Source: Fragilaria crotonensis
Lineage: Eukaryota; Bacillariophyta; Fragilariophyceae; Fragilariales; Fragilariaceae
Assembly (NCBI GenBank): GCA_022925895.1
Contig: JAKSYS010000045.1
Coordinates: 62,001 to 126,000, forward strand
Reading direction: 5' to 3'
Length of the DNA: 64,000 bases
The position numbers and the translations under genes are program-made. The notes beneath the pieces are model-generated. The model saw only the letters and a list, made by a program, of their open reading frames with translations. It ran no database searches and had not been told where the DNA came from. Positions 32,618-45,139 of the stretch are shown piece after piece (within the stretch, counting starts at the first letter, position 1; each line of letters starts with the position of its first letter).

Positions 32618-35430
32618 TCAATCACGCCCTGCCGGGAACTGCCCGTCGGTACTCTGATAGCTTGCTGCTGCGTGTTCCAGAGGTTTGAGCGCGATAACGC
32701 GGCTGCGAGGGGGGTATGCATCGGTTGAGCACCGAGGGCTGCTGGGTGGCGCGGTGATAGCGAGGCGCGAGGCGTGCATAAGTGCCGCAGGCGACTTAGC
32801 CGCTGGCGAGGCAATGCGGGCGACGGGTGGCGACGACCGACGAGTCGGCGTGAGCGATCGTTGCACCCCTTGCGGGCTGCTGCGTTGTCCGAGAGCACTC
32901 ATGTGCGACTTGCGATGTGCCTCGTGGCTTGGTGCGACCATCGATCTCGATGGCGATGGGTTGTCTACGACTAGTTGAGGCGTCCTGGGGGTAGACATAG
33001 AGTAGGCGTGATCACGATTGACTAGTTTCGATTTCTTCGACTTGTTGTCGCCGTCGTCCTGATGGGCGCGCATTCGCGAGCGACACTTAGCCACCCACGT
33101 CGTCAGGCCAGCTTTCTGCTCCTCCGTGAGGGCCACGTGTGTATGTGCGTGGAAACACGACTTCACGCACTTGCCGTTCAGGTGATAACGGCAGCACAGA
33201 TTGGGGATGGGCCCCTCGCTGGCGTGGTCCACAAACGTTTGCCAGTTGTCCTTACTAGTAATCTTGACCAACCGCCCGTGCGGGTTCGTGACCACATCGT
33301 CCGCGTATCCAGATCGCCCTGAAGTCCCTCCACGGCCTGTGCCTTCCCCCTGCGACCAGGGCGTCGTCGCTTCCGAGTTTCGACTTGAGGTACGGACAAA
33401 TTGGGAACTGGAACATGCCATCGACAAGCTGTTGCCGGGCCTGAGCGAAGTCGAAGAGTCCCGGGTCGATCAAGTCAATGTGATCGTAACCCGCGCACGC
33501 CACCAAGAATTGTTGAATCCTCCGTTCGATGAACCACCCGAGGCGACTCGGCATCGTGGCGTCCATGGATGCGATCTGCCTCAAGTGCGCGACCGTCGTT
33601 CCTCCCGTCCGCGTCAGAAAGTGAACCCACGAGCCGAGCATAGTTGTGATGGGGGACCGCGGCCCAAAGATGAGTTCTGTTACGCCCGACATGTTCTCCA
33701 ACAGCCCAGCGAGTTCGCGAAAATCCCGGGGAACCGTATGTCGAACCTGCGTGAGACGCTTCACGTCCTTGTCCGAGAGCCCCGTCGTCGAATCCGATAT
33801 CTTCAATTGCATTCTCATCAACTCGTCCGCAGTCTCGGTGTTTGCGTCTGTTCCGCTCGAGCTCTTCTTCGCAAGCGGCTGGGGGCCGCAAGCGAAGAGA
33901 CTGAAGGCTTCTGGCCTGTCGACTGATGTCGCGATGAACGATGCAATTCGCACGGCAGAACAGAAGCCAGTTGGCAACCACACGTCCAGGCCCAGGCGTG
34001 TCTTTAGGTGGTGGTGGAGGTGCTGGGCTACATAAGCCGCGTTTGCGAGCTCGAGGATCTCTGTGTAGGTTGCAACCGGTGATGTAGCGGCCTCTCCATC
34101 TTCGGACCGCTGAGTTGCGAACAACACCATTTGTTGCGTTGTTACTGGGAAGGCGTCGAAACCTCCTTTCTTCGCGACCGTCGGCACCGAGTTCGCTCTC
34201 TCAGTCACTTGCAAATGCAAGCGCGTTCGCCAAGTTCGTCCACGCTGTGTTGTCCGTCGGAGGGCCCGGCAAGTCACCTCCGGTCCGAGCAACCGCTGCT
34301 CGTGTCGCCAGATGCCGTAGGTGTGTGTCCCTCGACCACACGTCTGCCCGGGGATTTAACACTGGTCCGGTAACCACGCCGAGTGTGTGACCTAAATTCT
34401 CTCTCACATTCGACGTGGCGACGTTCCACAACCACCTTGCAACATACGCAGCCTTCCTTGCCGTTGGCGACTGCTTCGGGTCCTCTCCTGCTTGTGTCGC
34501 CCTCGTGTTAATGGCTGAGATGGCAGCCAGGCACAGCTTCGACGCTTCCGCTGTGTACGCCTCCAGGATCGCAGCGAAGATGAAGGCTGGGACTGGGAGT
34601 ACGTTTGGAATGGTGACCCTGCTGTGAGTCAGGGTGATGCTCGGATCATCGTTTTCGTCGTTTGTGGGCCCTTCCGGTCCGATCGATGCGTCTTCCTCGT
34701 CGCTCGAATCTACCATCAACACTTTCGGTATTCCTGCATCTTGGAGGTCGGTGTCTTTGTTGCGCGCGTCCGACTCCCGGTCCCGGACCGTTTGCTCGCC
34801 TGTTTCTTTGACTTCGTCGTTCCGTCTTCCTTCGGATTCCTGACCCTGTCCGCGACAGATTTGTTCTGTTCGGCGGTGACGTCGGTGACCAATGTCCATC
34901 CCACCATTTCGGTCCAGTCGATCATGTCTCCCGACTGTCTGTCGTACGTGCCCGAATTTCCAATGACGATCGTTGAAGCAGTGCTGCCGGCTCCCATGAG
35001 AGCAGAGATCGCCTCTGTTCCCGTCCTCCTGTAGTTCGTCCTCCACGTCCTGGTGGATATGGTGGACCGCTTGAATGCCCCCTCCTCGAACAAGCAGGAG
35101 ATGGCCAATCTTGGGGAGCAGAGTCTGCGGAAACCGTTCACTGTGTTGAGCTCGCTCGCTTGAAGATTCTCGAATCTTCCCACCTCGTCCCACTGGTCGA
35201 TTTCGCGGAACACGTCTATCCATGTCTTTGACAAGGTGACAGGCGAGAAGACGGATGGTGTGGAGGTCATGGTGCCGGTGAGTACGCAAATGTTCGGGGG
35301 ATAAGCGGCCAATTTTAATTTTATTCTAAAGTCGCCGTTGTCTTCGTCGATCTCGGGAATTGTGAGCTGTTCGTTGTGTCGAATCTCGTCCGTCAGTCGT
35401 CCTGTACTTGCGAATATCCCACTATTTTTT
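32618..35430 (-). pseudogene. DIRS-like Gag region with CCCH-type motif
   Basis: Read through at least four frame segments (34716-35312, 34201-34730, 33255-34170, 32618-33270). Near 33220 is a Cys/His cluster, CCRYHLNGKCVKSCFHAHTH, placed like the nucleic-acid-binding finger that precedes RT in DIRS-type elements. A Ser/Pro-rich linker leads to RT. The amino half is not recognised. Confidence 0.6.
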
Positions 35431-38400
35431 TAGTGCGCGCCTGTCACAAATAGTTTTCCACGCCAAATCACTTGCTTCTCAACCGATTGACCATGACAAC
35501 ACATTTCTCAACCAGTCCTTGATATTCCGTGGAGCGCCTTGCATATACACCATCTCCTTGCTCATCATGAGTGGAAACATGCTGAAGCTCCACAGAGAAC
35601 GCAGATTTGAATGATTCTCGACCAATCCAATTTCTACTCGATCATGCACGGGGTAGACGACATCGACGACAGCGGGTCTTTTACAACAACTAGTAAGTCA
35701 TGATGTCACAATGTCAAGATTCACGATCCATATTGATGCACATCACAACCTTGCAAGAGTGAGGAGAAGGCTACCTTGATTTGAACTTTGAACTCACCCA
35801 TTCGTGCTGTACTACAAGAATCTGTATTTTAGAAACAAAGATTTCATGTCGTCTTGGGTGGTGTGATGTTCCGGAGGACTTCAGTTGAGTCCCTTTGAAA
35901 AATATGGAGAGGAGGCGCTGTTGGCTGGGATCTACGCCTTCACAAAAGTTAGCCGTATGCATTGTGAACATCGTATCAGTCTGGAGTGCCAGGTTTCTTC
36001 CTCATCCCGTCTTGTGGTGCCTCCTTTCAAACGGGCAACTGAATGGCCTGTTATCGGGCATTCAGGTGCAATCATGTTAGGTGGGATTGACTCAACTGTG
36101 CCATCCTTGTCCTGCAAAGACTCTTTTATTAGATGCGAACGATCCTCAAGAAAGGATAGCAGACGGTTGCGCAGGGTTTTCGTGGTTGGCGATATCGAGG
36201 TTAAAACTATGGTTGCAGAGGGTACCAAACCCATTGGAGGCACAGTATATTGTATTGTGACTGATAGTGAATGCACCATACTCGCCACAGGGAAGGGTCG
36301 CCATTTTGCAGTCTTTACAAGTTGTCGCAGCTGGGATGAGGACGGATCAGTAACATTGCAACTTGGTTGAGTCAACGGTGACACAACTGGGAACCAGAAT
36401 TACATTCTTTGTGTGAGAATCGGAAGTTGCCAAGAAGGGGGTCCGGGCTTTTTGGACTGACTACAAAGAGATCCTTGAGGAAGCACTGATGTGAACTGGT
36501 GCTGACGCTGTATGTTCTTCGAACCTGCCATATCGTGTCTTGTCAGGTCTACTATACTGGTAAACCGTGGAACCAGTTCTTCAAGGGAAGGGTGCTCAGG
36601 CAGGGTACTGCAAAACAACGGCTATTAAACAATTTGTTTCTTCGCTACCGTATCTGAGTGGTTCCTTCACATACGGCGTGCTAGCTACTAGGAAAGCTGG
36701 ACAAAACAGAAGGCGAAATGGAGGTCATGGTCCATGGCAGGGCTTCCACATTAATCTTGATAGGAAATGCATTTTGCAGGCCGATGTTTTGGCTGCCGCT
36801 GCTGCTGCTGCGAAACTTGGACTCGACAAGATAAGTAATGCAGATGCAGATCTTGCAGAGAGCAAGAACGTGTAACTGGCTGGTACAACCGTGGCGGAGG
36901 GGAAGGAATTTTGGTAGTTCGACCGTGGGCTCATTTTTGGTCTGGCTGCTCACAAAGAATCTTGTTATCTTGACCCAGTAGCTACTAGGCACAGTTCTCG
37001 TCACGCTGGCGCTCACATCGCAGGCGGCTCTCAAACACTTGAACGCCTTTTACATGTTCTTGTTCATTGGCCTTTTCCACTGCCACCATTGGGATTTATC
37101 GTGGCTCAGCATGCGTGGAATCCCGATTAATTCACCAATTCAGTGGCTGTACCGTAGGCTTCGTATCCTTTCTATGGTCAGAAACAAAAAAACAATACTA
37201 GGCCTACGTGGAGCTACCTAGTGTACCCAAAATATGCATCCAGCCATATAGCCAAGTGCTGTAAATTGCTGTTATTCACAAGTACGACCCGGGTATCGTT
37301 GTGTTTGTCTTGTTTAATTGATGTTTCGTACACCCTGATGAAAACACCACAGTTTTGTCGTAAACAGCTGCTGTCAATTATGCAATTTCTTTAATCGAAA
37401 TTGTGGTTAGGGTTGAGGGTTATGGGTTGGTGGTGATTGGTGATGACGTGATGACACTGCGCAACCTTGATCCTCAATTATCGCTCAATATATTGTACTC
37501 CAGTATTAATCATCAGCTTTGTTGTTTTGCTTGTTTGCGTGAAAATAGTACCGAAAAGTACACCACCAAAACCAGTCATCTGTCATATGAGAAACCATAA
37601 ACCATGACTAGCTAGACCAAGGGATGCCCTCTGGGAGGACGAGCTCGGAGATCCGTTTCTCCCTCTTGCTGGGAGAGACGCCGTTGCTGCAAGCCGGAAG
37701 ACTAAGTATTGCAAGTGCAATGCTTGCAATTAACAACCAATCATCGCTACCTGGCTCAAAGATCACTGAGCACGGTGCAAGAAGGGACCAAGAGCAATAG
37801 GACAACTTGATGCGGGGTTCAAGCCTAAAGCAAAGAAGAAGTACAAGTCCTTGTCCTCCTCAACCTCAAGAAGCAACTACCAATCATTATCATAATTATG
37901 TTTCGACCGACAGCATTATCTCGTGTGTCCAATACTTCAGCATTATTCTCATAAGAAGGTGGCATCTCTCCATCAGCTGGCAGCACTGTTGACAGTAGTC
38001 CTATGGAGAATTTCTTGTCATTGTCAAGCTTCATTTCTGGTGGTCGTCAACATCTATATTTTGACCAGCCAGTGTTCCATTTCATCAAGCATACCTGTTG
38101 TGTGGGCAATTTGCTGATCCTTAGGTGCAAACCGAATGTGATAGTATATCATGCCGAGCTGTATGTCCATGTTGTTCCCATCTCGAAGACGTCATGCATC
38201 TGCGCAGCTCAAAACACCTCACAACTCAAATGTGCTATAATTTGACTGCTGAGCTTTCTTCTGCTGCAAAACCCCTAGGAACAGTAGTACTATGCAGCAG
38301 GATATAGCCCTGCTTGCTGTTATTATGCAATGAACTCTGGAGCCAAGCAATGCCTGATCAATCATGAACTGGAAACATGTGAACATTGCTTTCAACCTGC

Positions 38401-39970
38401 TATTGCCTAAGTGCTCCAGCACACACAAATCCCTTCATAGGCTTCAACGGCCTTGAATGGGCGTTTTTGTATGATACCACAGAAAACTCAACCTCCCTTG
38501 AGAAATACAAACTCTCATTTTTTAATTGTTATTGTGTTTATGAATATTATGCGCTTTCCATTTGGAAAAGCAGAAACAAGGTCATTCAATATGAAAATTA
38601 AGCCGCAGGATGCCAAGCCATTTGCCATCATGCCAACATGCACGGCACTAGCATCAAATCAATCTTACTTGTTGAATGGTTCCGATGTTTTCTCCCCTTG
38701 CATCCAGCGTTGTTTCTCCGTTCCTCAATTCAAAACCCGTTGTCTTCCACAGATGCAACAATGTAAACAATGATGGCTCAGGCGGGCTCACATCAAAATG
38801 TGATCTCTAATTGTTCTCATATGTGCCTTCGGGCACTGACACAGCTACTGGACACTGGGCAGTCAACACCGGACATGGCAACTCGTATTTTTCTGTTCAT
38901 ACACAGATGTGCACCGTGCTCTTGCGTCGTCTGCAACTAATCCATTGTTCAGCAAGATGCGGACAAAGATTGCTGCTGAATGCGGAGAAATGATTCTTGA
39001 ACTTGGAATGAGTACAATTAATTGTGGATTTTGTGATGTGACTCTGACTTCAAACCAATGAAGCATCTGTCAACGCAGTACTAAACCTAAACCTGGCTAT
39101 AGCAAGTGGAGAAATACGAAACCGCAAGTCTTCAAAGCATGTACACAATGGCTTGTGCTCTTGTTTGGGTCAGGCTAAAGTTGAAACAGGGGTTAGTTAT
39201 CATGCGTGATTACTGCAAAGCATCACTTATGCCTTATGCCGAATGCCTTCGACATACGAGACAAATCCAACAGGTGGCTGCAGTATCTTGGTGCTGGTGA
39301 TAACAATTATGACCTCGTATTACCGAGAGAACCCGAGCAGGCGCTATTAGGATAACGCCCTACAAATGGGTAAGCAAAAAAGACATATTTATAGAACACA
39401 ATTATACTATTCGGGAAAAATGGACATGCGCGGAGGCGCCGTAAGATCCTGGGTGTTTAGTTGTAATTAACGAGCGATGACCTTGACAGATGCCTATACC
39501 TAGGGTCGTAATCTAAAACATGATACATTCATTATTTAGAGGGCTGTTGAGAACGGCATCGAAAAACAAACCAATACTATTGACCGACTACTGACGTATG
39601 CACTGAGTAATTCCTAAATAGCCTAGAAATACATGCAACCGATCATTCTCTGAGTCGCTGTATACATATCCGAAATCTAACCTGTCCTTGCTACAGTCTT
39701 AATTAAAACCTATTGCCCGTTCTTTGCACCTGTAGTCTCGAGTTTGTACAATTCTACTACATCTAGTCTCCAATATTCAGAATAAGAAATGTGTATCGTT
39801 TTGTTGTATTATTTTCATACGCTGTAAAAGAACCGGCAGATTCACCGACACCCCAAGGCCAAAAACCGACCGAATAGAGCAACCCAACTTCGTTATAAGC
39901 TCTCCTCTCCTCAATCGTCAGAAATCTGCGATACACCACACTAGCTAGTCGTGCAACAAAACATCGAAGC
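35431..39970. other. decayed intergenic DNA
   Basis: About 4.5 kb without a convincing gene. The longest ORF (35885-36370, 161 codons, +) includes GTKPIGGTVYCIVTDSECTI and WDEDGSVTLQL. With stop-broken continuation to about 36900 it might be a worn DDE-type transposase, but I cannot assign it. The rest has only short ORFs. Confidence 0.4.
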
Positions 39971-40030
39971 CACAAACCTGTTGGAGAATCAGGCAACCAG
40001 AATTGGCTGCGAGGCGAACACCAACGCACG

Positions 40031-42757
40031 ATGGCCGCTACGATGCCCGAATATACGGCTGTTTTAAGATTGAACGAAACCACTCGATTGGCACACATTC
40101 CTATAATCTTAACGTTCGCATACCCACAGGACGATGGGAGTTTTGCAGTAGAGCCGTGGGATCTGTACCCCTCGCTGGGGGCTTTCCTAGCGTTCAAGCA
40201 CTTCAACGACCGAAGTCCAGCAGTGCTTCCTCACCTTCCTCGCCTACTCGAGGGCTGCGACATTCAAATGACGACCGAAATTTATGATTCACACGCCAGT
40301 CCTATCGAAGCAGCGAAGCTGGCTATTCAGATTATTTCTGAAGCAAAGCATTCAATTGCCAAGCCAGACCCCGTGGCGATCATTGGGACTTCTTACAGCA
40401 GAGAAGACAAAGCGATGGCAGTCATGACGGGCGTATATGGTGTGCCTCATATATCTCCTTTCTCTGGGTCGACTGAGCTCGACAACGGAGCCACTTTTCC
40501 AACGTTTGCAAGAATCATTCCGAATGATCAGGCTGACGCTCGCCTGGTGGTGGAGCACATGAGGTCGCTCGGCGTGACGGATTTCGGAGTGATTCATGTG
40601 CGAGAAGAGCAAGGCATTAACTACGCTAAACTCCTTCGCGAGGCTGGTACAGGTATGAGCATCACCACTGTTTCGTTCGAGCAATCCGATCCCAAGTCCA
40701 TGGAAGCCGCAATCCAAACACTCAAGGCAGCAAAGCTCAAGTATTATTATGGCCTTGCCCTAGGTGAGGATGAGCAGCTACTGCGATCGGTAGCTGTGGC
40801 AGGGATAGCTGGACCAGGATATTTCTGGATGATCGGTGATACTGGTCTGAATGGGAAGGAGTTCGACGCCGACGACCCGATCGTTAAGGCTTTGTACGGT
40901 ATTGGTTATCTTACGATGGATCCCGATGTCACCGGAAACATGGAAAAAAGTTTCATGGGATTTCAATTCGACCTCGAATTGCAGGAAGAGTTCATTTCGG
41001 CAGTGGTGAGTCAGATTTGACGTTGGAATAGGTGCTGGCATGTCATCGAATCTCATCGAATCTCATCGCATCTTGCTTGTGTTGCCCCTCGATGGACCAG
41101 AAAAACTTGGATCGCAAAACCTTCTCGGATTTCAATTTGACAGAGAATGCACCTGAATACTCTTGGTGGGTGACGCTGTCATACGACGCTATCATCGCAT
41201 CAGGCCTAGCGGCATGCTCGATCCAGAACGAGTTCTTCACAAATGTAGAGTTCTTTGACGCTGTGACCAAAGTCAATTTTGACGGCGCGTCTGGGAAGGT
41301 TCGGCTGGACCCCAAAACTCAGACCAGAGATGTTAACTCTGTACGATACGCAGTGATGAACATGCTCACTGTCAGCGAGGGTTCTGTGGGTGATAAGCTT
41401 CTCTTCCAGTCCAGAGTCGCAACCTACTACGATCTCAGTCGCAGCGACAATGCGGCTTTGCAAGTCACGCCATTCATCTATGCCGACAACTCCACAATTC
41501 CGCCCAATCAATTGCCTCCTTGAAGTCGATCAGAGCTTGATCGGCCAAGGGATTCGAATAAGCGGTCTGGTGCTCTGTGGACTAACGATCCTTAACGCTG
41601 TGGGTTGGATGTGTTTTACACGATACTACCGCAGATCGAAATTCATCCGCGGCTCACAACCTCCGTTTCTGTACATGCTCTGCGTAGGAGTGATCGTGAT
41701 GGCAACCTCTATCATTCCCATGGGCCTTCAAGAACCTGTCTCGACTGAGGCATTAGACGTTGCATGCATGTCTCAGCTCTGGTTGCTGTCGGCTGGATTT
41801 ACGTAAGTGCATGATGATTCGCGGGCTGTTCTTTCATTCTATTCCTCGGCAGCTGACCCACATAATTTGGCCATAATCTGAATCGTCAGGACCATTTTCT
41901 CCGCTCTTTTCTGCAAACTTTGGAGACTGAACAAATTGCTTGCCTCCGCCAAGCGCTTCAAACGTGTTCAAATTGAAGTCAAGGATGTTCTGTACCCGTT
42001 TGCCATTCTGCTTGTGCTGAACTTTACACTCCTGGCGGTTTGGACAGCGGTGGATCCGCTGCGATGGGTGCGTGGCGATTTGGCTAGCTACGATACGTAC
42101 GGTCGGGTCACCAAAACGGCCGGATCTTGCGCCTGCGAATCGCAAACCAACCAAACCATCTTTTATGTGTTCTTTTTCTTGCTGAACGCGTCCGCGTTGG
42201 TCATTGCCAACTGGCAAAGCTATCTGGGTCGCAACTACGAAACCGAATTCAACGAGAGTGCGAACATTGCGTTTTCAATGCTGCTTCTGACGGAAGCAGC
42301 GGTACTTGGATTGCCAGTTTTGTTTCTAGTGAAGAACGAAGCTGGGTCGTTTTTCCTGGTCCGTACGATCCTAATCGTCATTACTTCTGTTGGGGTGTTG
42401 CTTCCAATCTTCCTGCCGAAGGTATCATTGCGAAACAAGCTCAAGTTTGACTCGAAGCGGTCGCTGAAGTCAGGCTCCTCGCGCTTGGACGGATCTTCAG
42501 CTGAACTTGATGCTTCCTCTGGGTTTCTATCGATTTTCAGAAGACGTGATGCTGACTTGACAAAAGTGGCAGCCAAAGTCGTTCAAACGCTTGAATCTCA
42601 GAGAAGTGATAGTGCAAACAGTTTACGTGTTGCAGAAGTCTTTGAGACCAACGGTGAGTTAATGGACGATTCAACGGGTTTTGCAGAAGTAAGGAAAGTG
42701 AAAATGCGGCGTGTCAGTTTTCTCGTTGAAAACACCCCCGCTCCGCCATCCGTGTAA
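40031..42757 (+). CDS. class C (GABA-B-like) G-protein-coupled receptor
   Basis: Three exons: 40031-41005, 41101-41802 and 41890-42757. Exon 1 is a Venus-flytrap ligand-binding domain (SLGAFLAFKHFND, VAIIGTSYS, PHISPFSGSTEL, GPGYFWMIGDTGL). Exon 2 ends it and holds the first helices (GLVLCGLTILNAVGWMCF, GVIVMATSIIPMG). Exon 3 has the remaining helices (FAILLVLNFTLLAVW, FYVFFFLLNASALVIANW, SMLLLTEAAVLGLPVLFLV, ILIVITSVGVLLPIFL) and a charged Ser-rich cytoplasmic tail. Such receptors sense small ligands at the cell surface and signal through G proteins. Problems: no signal peptide at the ATG, although homology to the inverted copy extends about 55 bases further upstream, so an upstream exon may be missing; and a one-base frame discontinuity at about 41519, present in both copies. 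Confidence 0.7.
41006..41100 (+). other. intron 1 of the class C GPCR
   Basis: GTGAGT donor, GGACCAG acceptor, 95 nt, phase 0. It contains three near-repeats of tctcatcga. Confidence 0.75.
41803..41889 (+). other. intron 2 of the class C GPCR
   Basis: GTAAGT donor, CGTCAG acceptor, 87 nt, phase 2. The join gives TTIFSALFCKLWR, a usual loop of the family. Confidence 0.8.
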
Positions 42758-42900
42758 GTTCCCCCGCAAGCTCTCGATTGGGAACGAAGTGCTTCTTTGT
42801 TGGATTCGTTGGAAGGGGCATGCGTCGTTCGGTTCAGGGTGACGCAACGACAAACACATATTTTTATGGACTCTGGGCCTTTGTGACACGTTCCTCGTCT

Positions 42901-43550
42901 TGAGGTTGACCGACGGAAGTATTTTTGACGAGGGTCGTGTGCGCTATCACAACAGTATTGGCGAAGGAACGATCGGATATCATACTGCGACGACCAAAAA
43001 GCCTGGATTTTCGGACATTCACGGTCTGACCATTGCGACAGCATCATGGCATTGTCTCAGAATCCTACATCGCGCGATATTTCCCTAATTTTGGGGAAGA
43101 CCTGGTACGCCCCTATCAATGGTGACCCGAGTAGGGTGTTACCCAAGGAAAATGCCTTAAGTGTAGCGTCGTGTTCCGACGATGACGACTGTGGTGGTTC
43201 TGGTCGAGGAATTTGCGAATCGTCAGGCTGCCGTTGTCATGAAGGATATTTCGGCGTATGGTGTAACTATGGGGAGCACGAAGTCTGCGATACGATACGG
43301 CTCGATAAATCCAAATCCTTCGCGCGCCTTGAGCACAAAGAAACCAACGAATTTGTTGTCCTCCGAGATCACGAAGAAAAACTTGTGACGGCATACTACC
43401 ATCCAGTTACATAAGTTCTGCGGCTGACCTCAACGACACGTCCAAGGCAGTCGATCTGATATTCCTCGCTGGACTTCGATGGATGCTTAGCTCAGTTTTC
43501 CCTCTGGAATCTGGATTGGACACTTACTTCAATTCATCCTTTCATGCTTC
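42901..43550 (+). pseudogene. EGF-like domain gene fragment between receptor tails
   Basis: Coding-like sequence with an EGF module (CSDDDDCGGSGRGICESSGC, then RCHEGYFGVWC), preceded by DEGRVRYHNSIGEGTIGY and followed, after a frame change near 43410, by DLNDTSKAVDLIFLAGLRWM. A small intron may lie at about 43026-43061 (GT..CAG). It looks like a piece of a secreted or membrane EGF protein spliced between the GPCR tail and its duplicate. It is out of frame with the following receptor tail. Confidence 0.5.
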
Positions 43551-43572
43551 ACACGCATTGCTCGGTCCGATT

Positions 43573-44207
43573 GAACATTGCCTTTTCCATGCTGCTGCTG
43601 ACGGAAGCAGCGGTTCTTGGATTGCCAGTTTTGTTTCTAGTGAAGAACGATGCTGGGTCGTTTTTCCTTGTCCGTACGATCCTAATCGTCATCACTTCTG
43701 TTGGGGTGTTGCTTCCAATCTTCCTGCCGAAGGTATCATTGCGAAACAAGCTCAAGTTTGACTCGAAGCGGTCGCTGAGGTCAGGCTCCTCGCGCTTGGT
43801 CGGATCTTCAGCTGAACTTGATGCTTCCTCTGGGTTTCTATCGATTTTCAGAAGACGTGATGCTGACTCGACAAAAGTGCCAGCCGAAGTCGTTCAAACG
43901 CTTGAATCTCAGAGAAGTGATAGTGCAAGTACTTTACGTGTTGCAGAAGTCTTTGAAACCAGCGGTGAGTTAATGGACGATTCAACGGGTTTTGCAGAAG
44001 TAAGAAAAGTGAAAATGCGGCGTGTCAGTTTTTTCGCTGAAAACACCCCCGCTCCGCCATCCGTGTAAGTTCCCCCGCAAGCTCTCGATTGGGAACGAAG
44101 TGCTTCTTCGTTGGATTCGTTCGCAAGGGCATGTGTCGCTCAGTTGTGTGTGACGCAACGACAAACAAATACTTTTTATGGACTCTGGGCCTTTGTGACA
44201 CGTTCCT
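43573..44207 (+). pseudogene. third, partial copy of the GPCR tail and 3' flank
   Basis: Matches about 42265-42898: the last transmembrane helices, the Ser-rich cytoplasmic tail to a stop at 44066-44068, and about 140 bases of 3' flank. It differs by scattered substitutions. Without the ligand-binding domain and first helices it cannot be a receptor. Confidence 0.85.
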
Positions 44208-44432
44208 CATGGCGACGATCATGCTCTCTGACTACAGACTTAAGCGTATGTCCTGGAGCAGTGTCAAAGTAACAAAACGTTATGAAGTGTTTCTGTAGAA
44301 TAAATGCACGTGTTTGGAAGTTACTCCTAAATTGATTCAAGTAGCCACCCCCGCACTGTAGGGGTTTCCTTGTGCGCTTCGCACGATTTCAGACCTAGCT
44401 TTCAAATGGCGGCCTCGTTCCAGATGGATGTT

Positions 44433-44803
44433 GCGAGCCACTTCCCAGTTGCCATCTACAGGACAGGGGGATGGACAAACCATTTTTCATGTCCCAGTGG
44501 TTTTTGTCGATAGAAACCATCACCAGTTGTTGCCAGTTTTTCGGCAATCTCAAGTGCCCTTCACTATTACTTCTTTGGCGCTATAGGACGGAACTAACAG
44601 TCCTACAAGTACCCCTGTAGCGAGCCACTTCCCAGTTGCCATCTACAGGACAGGGGGATGGACAAACCATTTTTCATGTCCCAGCGGTTTTTGTCGATAG
44701 AAACCATCACCAGTTGTTGCCAGTTTTTCGGCAATCTCAAGTGCCCTTCACTATTACTTCTTTGGCGCTATAGGACGGAACTAACAGTCCTACCCCTGTA
44801 GCG
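44433..44803. repeat. tandem direct repeat, 2 x about 186 bp
   Basis: Unit begins GCGAGCCACTTCCCAGTTGC at 44433 and again at 44620. Copies are almost identical; the first has a few extra bases before CCCCTGTAG. Non-coding. Confidence 0.9.
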
Positions 44804-45139
44804 GCACCAAATTGGAGTACCTAAGGCCGATGCTTACCGTAGACAAAAGTTGCAAACAAAAACAAAATTCGATGAAAATTTTATGAAACCTGGTGCTTAA
44901 CCACACAAAATCATTCACAAAAAATGCTGCATTTTTCGTGAAGCCGGGTGACATCCCACTTTTCCACGAAACTTGCTGCAAATTATGTGAATGTCCCGGA
45001 GCCGAACAAAAATTGCCTCGCGACCTTGGATACACTAAAAAACAGCACCTCTGTATTCATGTGACGGCGTCTTCGTCATTGTCAATATCTCCTAGTTGCC
45101 TCCATTCATCTCAACCCACGGTGTTTCACATTTCTTTCG

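Larger units (their letters stand above)
30105..35430 (-). mobile_element. DIRS-like (tyrosine recombinase) retroelement, 3'-truncated
   Basis: Minus-strand order is Gag-like region, RT, RNase H, then the N-terminal part of a tyrosine recombinase. No LTR and no DDE integrase are seen. RT before RNase H before a tyrosine recombinase is the DIRS order. The recombinase catalytic domain is missing where the GPCR pseudogene begins at about 30100. The 5' end is not defined; coding sequence reaches at least 35420. Confidence 0.75.

Noticed and set aside
42901-44068. A functional chimeric EGF-GPCR gene
   Set aside because: The EGF frame and the receptor-tail frame differ at the junction and most transmembrane helices are missing.
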